Below, piece after piece: positions 4,490 through 6,562 of a DNA stretch of 6,562 nt. The position numbers were made by a program, and so were the translations under genes. Within the stretch, counting starts at the first letter, position 1. Each line of letters begins with the position of its first letter. Location: the NCBI GenBank assembly GCA_964577205.1, contig CAZNYG010000092.1, positions 1-6,562 on the forward strand. The letters are read 5' to 3'. Below the pieces are notes generated by a model that had not been told where the DNA came from, did not search any database, and worked only from the letters and a program-made list of their open reading frames with translations. The DNA comes from CAZNYG01 sp964577205 (GTDB lineage Bacteria > Elusimicrobiota > Endomicrobiia > Endomicrobiales > CAIRNS01).

Positions 4490-6321
4490 CTGTTCTCCTG
4501 CTCCTGTTCCTGTTTCGCCATGCGGGCGCGCTTGCGCGCCAGCTCGTCAAGGATCTGTTTTCTCATACGGATAGATTTAGGAGTGATCTCTACCAGTTCA
4601 TCATCGTTTATATAGGCAATGCTCTGTTCAAGGCTCAAAACCAGCGGAGGGGTAAGGATTATATTGTCATCAGATCCCGCCGCGCGCATGTTGGTCAGCT
4701 TTTTCCCCTTGCAGGCGTTCACCGTAAGATCGTTCTCGCGCGAATGTTCTCCGACGATCTGTCCCCCGTACACTTTTTCTCCCGGCCCGAGGAAAAGTCT
4801 ACCCCGGTCCTGAAGGCTGAAAAGCGCGTATCCCGCGGTCACGCCTTCTTCCATGGCGATAAGCACGCCGTTGACCCTGTTCTTCAGGTCGCCCGCGTAT
4901 TCATCATACTCAAGGAAGATATAGTTCATGATGCCCGTGCCCTTGGTGTCGGTCATGAACTCGGACTTGAACCCGAGCAGGCCGCGGGTGGGTATCTTGT
5001 ATTTCAGGCGCGCCACGCCGCCTTCCTGATGCATTTCCATCATCTGGGCTTTGCGGCCGCCCACGTTCGCGATGACCGCGCCGATGAACTGTTCGTCGAT
5101 ATCGAGGATCAGCTCTTCGAACGGCTCCAGGACCTTGCCGTCTTTTTCATGGAATATGACGCGCGGCCGGGTGACCTGGAACTCGTACCCTTCGCGGCGC
5201 ATCTTTTCTATGAGGATGGAAAGATGGAGTTCGCCGCGCCCGGATACTTTGAAACCGGTAGAATCGGTCAGGTCTTCGATTATTAGAGCCACATCCGACA
5301 GCGTCTCGCGGTACAGGCGTTCACGCAGATGCCGCGAAGTGACGAATTTTCCCTCTCTCCCTGAAAATGGAGAATCGTTGGGGATGAAGTTCATCGAGAT
5401 GGTCGGCGGATCTATTTCCATGGCAGGAAGCGGAATGGGGTTGTTCGGATCGGTCAATGTTTCCCCCACCGTTATGGATTCCATCCCCGCCACCGCGACG
5501 ATCTCGCCTACATCGGCCGTATCAGTTTCCTTCATGGCCGTACCTTCAAAGCGGTACACCTTAGTGATGCGCGCCGGCTCCGTAGTTCCGTCCCGTTTCA
5601 CCACAACGACCTGTTCATTAATATTCAGCTGGCCGGACGTGATCTTGCCCGTGGCGAGCCGTCCCAAAAACGGTGAATAGCTGATGGAGCTTACCAGCAT
5701 CTGGAGCGACGCTTTGGGATCGCCCTTGGGCGCCGGGATGAATTCGATGATCTTATCAAAAAGCGGCACCATGGAAGTGCCTTTTTCGTGCCAATCCAGC
5801 ATGGAGTACCCATCGCGGGCAGAGGCGTACACCACGGGGAAATCTATATGATGGTCCGCGCAGTTAAGCTTGATGAAGAGGTTGAGCACTTCATCGACCG
5901 CCCAATCGCACCGCGCCGCGGGCTTGTCGACTTTATTGACGACGACGATGACCGGAAGGTGAAGCGACAGCGCTTTCTTTAGAACAAAGTAAGTCTGCGG
6001 CATGGGTCCTTCCGCCGCGTCCACCAGCAGAAGCACGCCGTCCGCCATCTTCAGCACGCGTTCCACCTGGCCGCCGAAATCCGCGTGGCCCGGCGTGTCG
6101 ATAATGTTGATGAAGTGGTCTTTATAAATGAATGAGCCGTTCTTGGCCGATATGGTGATGCCGCGTTCGCGTTCCAGGTCCATGGAATCCATCATGCGTT
6201 CTTCCACGACCTGGTTGTCACGGAACATGCCGCTCTGGCGGAACAGCTGGTCCACCAGCGTGGTTTTGCCGTGGTCAACGTGGGCGATAATGGCGATATT
6301 GCGAATCTTACTCTGTTCCAT
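4486..6321 (-). CDS. typA: Translational GTPase TypA/BipA
   Basis: This ribosome-associated GTPase is related to EF-G and LepA. It binds the 70S ribosome and supports subunit assembly and stress adaptation. The 611-residue product has the usual family length (E. coli about 607). G motifs, in order: G1 'AHVDHGKTTL' (13-22), G2 'RGITI' (53-57), G3 'DTPGH' (75-79), G4 'NKVD' (129-132) and G5 'SA' (167-168). The beta-barrel domain II, the EF-G III-like and V-like domains, and the BipA-specific C-terminal domain ('GRLFLGPGEKVYGGQIVGEH') follow. The last residues form a Gln/Glu-rich tail ('AKQEQEQENR') that ends inside a REP-like repeat. The ATG at 6321 was chosen over an in-frame GTG at 6354 because AAAAGGA lies 11 nt upstream and because MEQSKIRNIAII is the family-typical beginning. 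No promoter could be fixed with confidence. Confidence 0.97.
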   Translation of the reverse strand: MEQSKIRNIAIIAHVDHGKTTLVDQLFRQSGMFRDNQVVEERMMDSMDLERERGITISAKNGSFIYKDHFINIIDTPGHADFGGQVERVLKMADGVLLLVDAAEGPMPQTYFVLKKALSLHLPVIVVVNKVDKPAARCDWAVDEVLNLFIKLNCADHHIDFPVVYASARDGYSMLDWHEKGTSMVPLFDKIIEFIPAPKGDPKASLQMLVSSISYSPFLGRLATGKITSGQLNINEQVVVVKRDGTTEPARITKVYRFEGTAMKETDTADVGEIVAVAGMESITVGETLTDPNNPIPLPAMEIDPPTISMNFIPNDSPFSGREGKFVTSRHLRERLYRETLSDVALIIEDLTDSTGFKVSGRGELHLSILIEKMRREGYEFQVTRPRVIFHEKDGKVLEPFEELILDIDEQFIGAVIANVGGRKAQMMEMHQEGGVARLKYKIPTRGLLGFKSEFMTDTKGTGIMNYIFLEYDEYAGDLKNRVNGVLIAMEEGVTAGYALFSLQDRGRLFLGPGEKVYGGQIVGEHSRENDLTVNACKGKKLTNMRAAGSDDNIILTPPLVLSLEQSIAYINDDELVEITPKSIRMRKQILDELARKRARMAKQEQEQENR

Positions 6322-6344
6322 AATTACTATTTTCCTTTTATTGA

Positions 6345-6368
6345 CATGACTCACACAGTTTTGTCATG
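6345..6368. repeat. CATGAC-N12-GTCATG inverted repeat in the typA leader
   Basis: Perfect 6-bp arms (6345-6350 and 6363-6368) flank a 12-nt centre, ending 24 nt before the typA ATG. It could be a leader hairpin or an operator. The arms are short, so chance is possible. Confidence 0.3.
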
Positions 6369-6394
6369 CCCGAGATCCAATATTCATTAAAATT

Positions 6395-6420
6395 GTAGGC
6401 GCCGGCTTTAGCCGTGCGCG
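6395..6420 (+). repeat. REP-like palindrome, copy 2, upstream of typA
   Basis: GTAGGCGCCGGCTTTAGCCG followed by TGCGCG. The hairpin is GCGC-CGGCT-TT-AGCCG-GCGC with one bulged T (6415). It is an inverted counterpart of the copy at 4465-4489, so the two bracket typA. The form resembles the extragenic palindromes (REP) dispersed by RAYT transposases in many genomes; no such transposase gene is in the window. Confidence 0.65.
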
Positions 6421-6500
6421 GATGTATTGAAGGCGTCGAAACGATACATCTCATGCACGATAATAATACCCCGCCCGCACAGCGACAGGGTAGTTCGACG
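6421..6500. repeat. Overlapping inverted repeats upstream of typA
   Basis: GATGTAT (6421-6427) pairs with ATACATC (6444-6450). CGTCGAA (6434-6440) pairs with TTCGACG (6494-6500), and nested inside that TACCC (6467-6471) pairs with GGGTA (6488-6492). The first and second pairings exclude each other, so two alternative folds exist. There is no gene in this stretch. It may be a structured leader of typA or a clustered-repeat region. Confidence 0.35.
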
Positions 6501-6520
6501 ATGATATTTAAAAATTGTTA

Positions 6521-6541
6521 TTTCTTCAGGAAAGTAACTGC
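6521..6541. repeat. Shared motif, copy 2 (near the right edge)
   Basis: TTTCTTCAGGAAA (6521-6533) followed by G and TAACTGC (6535-6541), then GGCC at 6546-6549. It repeats the motif at 4299-4320 in the same orientation, about 200 nt upstream of typA. Confidence 0.45.
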
Positions 6542-6562
6542 AGAAGGCCCCGCCCGGAAATT

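Noticed and set aside
4445..4512. Direct repeat CCTGTTCCTG at 4445-4454 and 4503-4512 on both sides of the REP-like copy, as a possible target-site duplication
   Set aside because: The right copy is part of a low-complexity Gln/Glu codon run in typA, so a 10-nt match by chance or slippage is likely.
4744..5286. A 180-codon open frame on the plus strand
   Set aside because: It is antisense to typA, and the conserved GTPase reads on the other strand; so do the other plus-strand frames between 4600 and 6350.
6322..6354. GTG start giving typA 11 extra residues
   Set aside because: There is no ribosome site before the GTG, while the ATG at 6321 has AAAAGGA and gives the family-typical N-terminus.

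Overview
The window looks like a chromosomal piece of an uncultured, Gram-negative-type bacterium. My best guess is Candidatus Omnitrophota or a neighbouring lineage. This rests on remembered resemblance: an exported protein with an 'IQDLHCHPE...VEGG' core, a small lysine-rich repeat protein and a small excisionase-type HTH protein are a combination I associate with that phylum. No database search was possible. The standard genetic code fits, the genes are moderately GC-rich, and the spacers are AT-rich.

Layout. Positions 1-497 (minus) hold the N-terminal part of an exported protein that runs out of the left edge. An AT-rich divergent spacer follows. argS (plus, 750-2411) has a near-consensus promoter so close to its ATG that the mRNA should be almost leaderless. 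A strong bidirectional terminator hairpin and a second bulged stem-loop separate argS from four convergent minus-strand genes. These are a 91-aa lysine-rich protein of two 39-residue repeats (2612-2887), a 91-aa excisionase-type HTH protein (3038-3313) with a perfect consensus promoter and a palindrome at its predicted start site, a DEDDh 3'-5' exonuclease fused to a C-terminal WYL-like domain (3450-4289), and the ribosome-associated GTPase TypA/BipA (4486-6321). The right edge (6322-6562) is non-coding but rich in inverted repeats.

How the parts relate. argS and typA are conserved translation genes. The three small or unusual genes between them look like separate transcription units rather than one pathway: each of two (HTH and exonuclease) has its own promoter, and spacers of 130-200 bp separate them. 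A joint function is not supported by the sequence. The most unusual items are the exonuclease-WYL fusion, the duplicated basic protein, two inversely oriented copies of a REP-like palindrome flanking typA (one supplies the typA stop codon), and a second shared motif found upstream of both the exonuclease gene and typA. I see no CRISPR array, tRNA, rRNA, insertion sequence or clear defence island.
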